Origin: CAZRRV01 sp964602735
GTDB lineage: Bacteria > Bacillota > Clostridia > Oscillospirales > Acutalibacteraceae
Direction: 5' to 3'
NCBI GenBank assembly: GCA_964602735.1
Contig: CAZRRV010000062.1
Location: 1 to 5,409, forward strand
DNA: 5,409 bases
Both the position numbers and the translations under genes were made by a program. The notes under the pieces are model-generated. The model did no database searches, was not told the origin of the DNA, and saw only the letters and a list, made by a program, of their open reading frames with translations. Below are positions 4,940 through 5,409 of the stretch, piece by piece; the stretch's first letter is position 1; each line of letters starts with the position of its first letter.

Positions 4940-5132
4940 TCAACGAACGCACAAAAAACAAATTTACGGCCATGGTTTAATTGTTTCCGACAGAGTGGCT
5001 AAGGAATATGCGGCGGCAGAGAAAGCGGCGGCAGAGAAAGCGGCAGCTGAAAAAGCGGCAGCTGAAAAAGCGGCGGCAATTAGCTGGCCTCTGTCGGAGC
5101 GCGAACTGGAAATCATTCGAGGATTGGAATAG
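4788..5132 (+). CDS. Phage adenine-methyltransferase-like protein, C-terminal part
   Basis: In the frame after the A-run, HYDKYRYDDHIITAARVQYL continues the family sequence, with LSKHHIDF, an acidic/basic LMKKDTVLISGLD stretch, GLIVSDR and four AAAEK repeats, ending SWPLSERELEIIRGLE. From memory, relatives of this phage family end in just such an AAAEK-rich tail plus a W-LSERE..I..L terminus, which supports one split gene. ATG 4788 with AAAAGG 6 nt upstream could allow separate translation of this part (114 aa), but a frameshifted single gene is more likely. Confidence 0.65.
   Translation: MKTQSHKKKHYDKYRYDDHIITAARVQYLSKHHIDFTLMKKDTVLISGLDNQRTHKKQIYGHGLIVSDRVAKEYAAAEKAAAEKAAAEKAAAEKAAAISWPLSERELEIIRGLE
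4806..4814 (+). other. Nine-A run at the methyltransferase frameshift
   Basis: With nine A's the upstream frame reads K-S-Q-K-K-T-L and dies at 4939; with eight it reads K-S-Q-K-K-H-Y-D-K-Y and continues to 5132. Runs of this length are known hotspots for replication slippage and for RNA-polymerase slippage, so full-length product could still be made from part of the transcripts. Confidence 0.7.
5010..5078 (+). repeat. 15-bp tandem repeat encoding (AAAEK)4
   Basis: Four 15-bp units at 5010-5024, 5025-5039, 5040-5054 and 5055-5069, plus a partial GCGGCGGCA (5070-5078). Units 1-2 (GCGGCGGCAGAGAAA) and 3-4 (GCGGCAGCTGAAAAA) are each identical pairs, indicating duplication by pairs. The peptide should form a rigid, charged alpha-helix linking the catalytic part to the C-terminus. 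The repeat unit preserves frame, so copy-number change alters length only. Confidence 0.9.
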
Positions 5133-5227
5133 AGTACGACCCGGGCGTAGGCAAGCGGGTGCAGAATGTTTGGAGTAAGCGCTGGACAAGAGCCGAGGAA
5201 AGTGGTAAAATCGAGAGGCGGAAATGG

Positions 5228-5409
5228 ATGAACGGCAACAACGACGCGGAGGTAGACCGGGCGAAGCGGTTAATGGCGACACAGGCCTCGGCGTACGCGG
5301 TGGAAATAACCGACGCGGCGACATTGCAGGCCTACCGTGACGGCGGCGTGGAATACGTGCGGTGGATAAGCGAAGACGACGGCCGCACCTGCCCTACCTG
5401 CGCGGAGCG
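5228..5409 (+). CDS. Orphan MuF module (partial, runs off the right edge)
   Basis: From ATG 5228 (GAGAGG at 5213-5218, 9 nt upstream) the product begins MNGNNDAEVDRAKR and then repeats MuF residues 118-172 almost exactly, ending inside the CPTCAER segment at the window edge. It lacks the MuF N-terminal half. The frame is open upstream to a TAG at 5081, and its 5132-5242 part (YDPGVGKRVQNVWSKRW...) loosely recalls the YNPVSKYIYDNEFERKR region of MuF, so it may be a diverged or recombined remnant of a longer MuF gene. The placement, after a complete MuF/cassette set, is that of an orphan module in polymorphic-toxin loci; a different C-terminal domain is expected beyond the window. A non-expressed duplication remnant is the alternative. 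Confidence 0.65.
   Translation, partial: MNGNNDAEVDRAKRLMATQASAYAVEITDAATLQAYRDGGVEYVRWISEDDGRTCPTCAE
5243..5409 (+). repeat. 167-bp MuF recombination arm, copy B
   Basis: Same orientation as 3291-3457, offset by 1,952 bp, with 166 of 167 bases identical; it continues to the window edge. Near-identity at the DNA level implies recent duplication or ongoing gene conversion between the arms. Confidence 0.95.

Noticed and set aside
5010..5078. CRISPR array
   Set aside because: The 15-bp units are contiguous, without spacers, and encode AAAEK repeats in frame.
3291..5409. Template/variable repeats of a diversity-generating retroelement
   Set aside because: The two copies differ at one T/C position only, not at adenines, and no reverse transcriptase is present.

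Overview
The window looks like part of a prophage, probably degenerate or rearranged, in a Clostridia-type Firmicute. The grounds are an SPP1-gp6-type portal gene followed by a 1-bp-overlapping MuF/SPP1-gp7-type minor head gene, Gram-positive-style Shine-Dalgarno sequences, and a mosaic of GC-rich head genes with visibly A+T-richer cassettes. No terminase, major capsid or integrase gene lies inside the window. Family names come from remembered family patterns and motifs; no search was run.

Layout: (1) 2-103, the tail of an ORF resembling the C-terminus of an IS30-type transposase. (2) 163-308 and 717-861, two paralogous promoter + ~111-nt structured RNA + intrinsic terminator units whose stems differ by compensatory changes. 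Each runs into the same conserved GGGAGG ribosome-binding site followed by an ACG triplet. (3) 327-722, a small orphan protein beginning TGGRGASSG, resembling phage-borne C-terminal (toxin-like) domains; the second RNA instead leads into a DUF4417 gene (902-1540). (4) 1546-2940 portal and 2940-3602 MuF minor head protein. (5) 3593-4039, a C-terminal cassette with an HEYYGH motif, in a different frame from MuF; adding one G to the GGGGG run at 3555-3559 would fuse them into a 366-aa protein. (6) 4029-4208, an overlapping 59-aa zinc-ribbon protein, then a terminator. (7) 4289-5132, a phage adenine-methyltransferase-like gene broken at a run of nine A's and ending in a 15-bp tandem repeat (AAAEK)4. 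(8) 5243-5409, a second copy of the 3' part of the MuF conserved domain (166 of 167 bases identical to 3291-3457), in an ORF open to the window edge.

Taken together, the right half reads as a polymorphic MuF-toxin locus: a head protein with an exchangeable C-terminal cassette, a small overlapping partner gene (candidate immunity or accessory protein), and a downstream orphan module carrying the MuF recombination arm. Recombination between the 167-bp arms would delete 1,952 bp and swap the C-terminal domain. The left half adds a repeated RNA leader unit that may mark a second kind of cassette boundary. The two homopolymer frameshifts could be phase-variable switches, decay or sequencing error; the sequence alone cannot decide.
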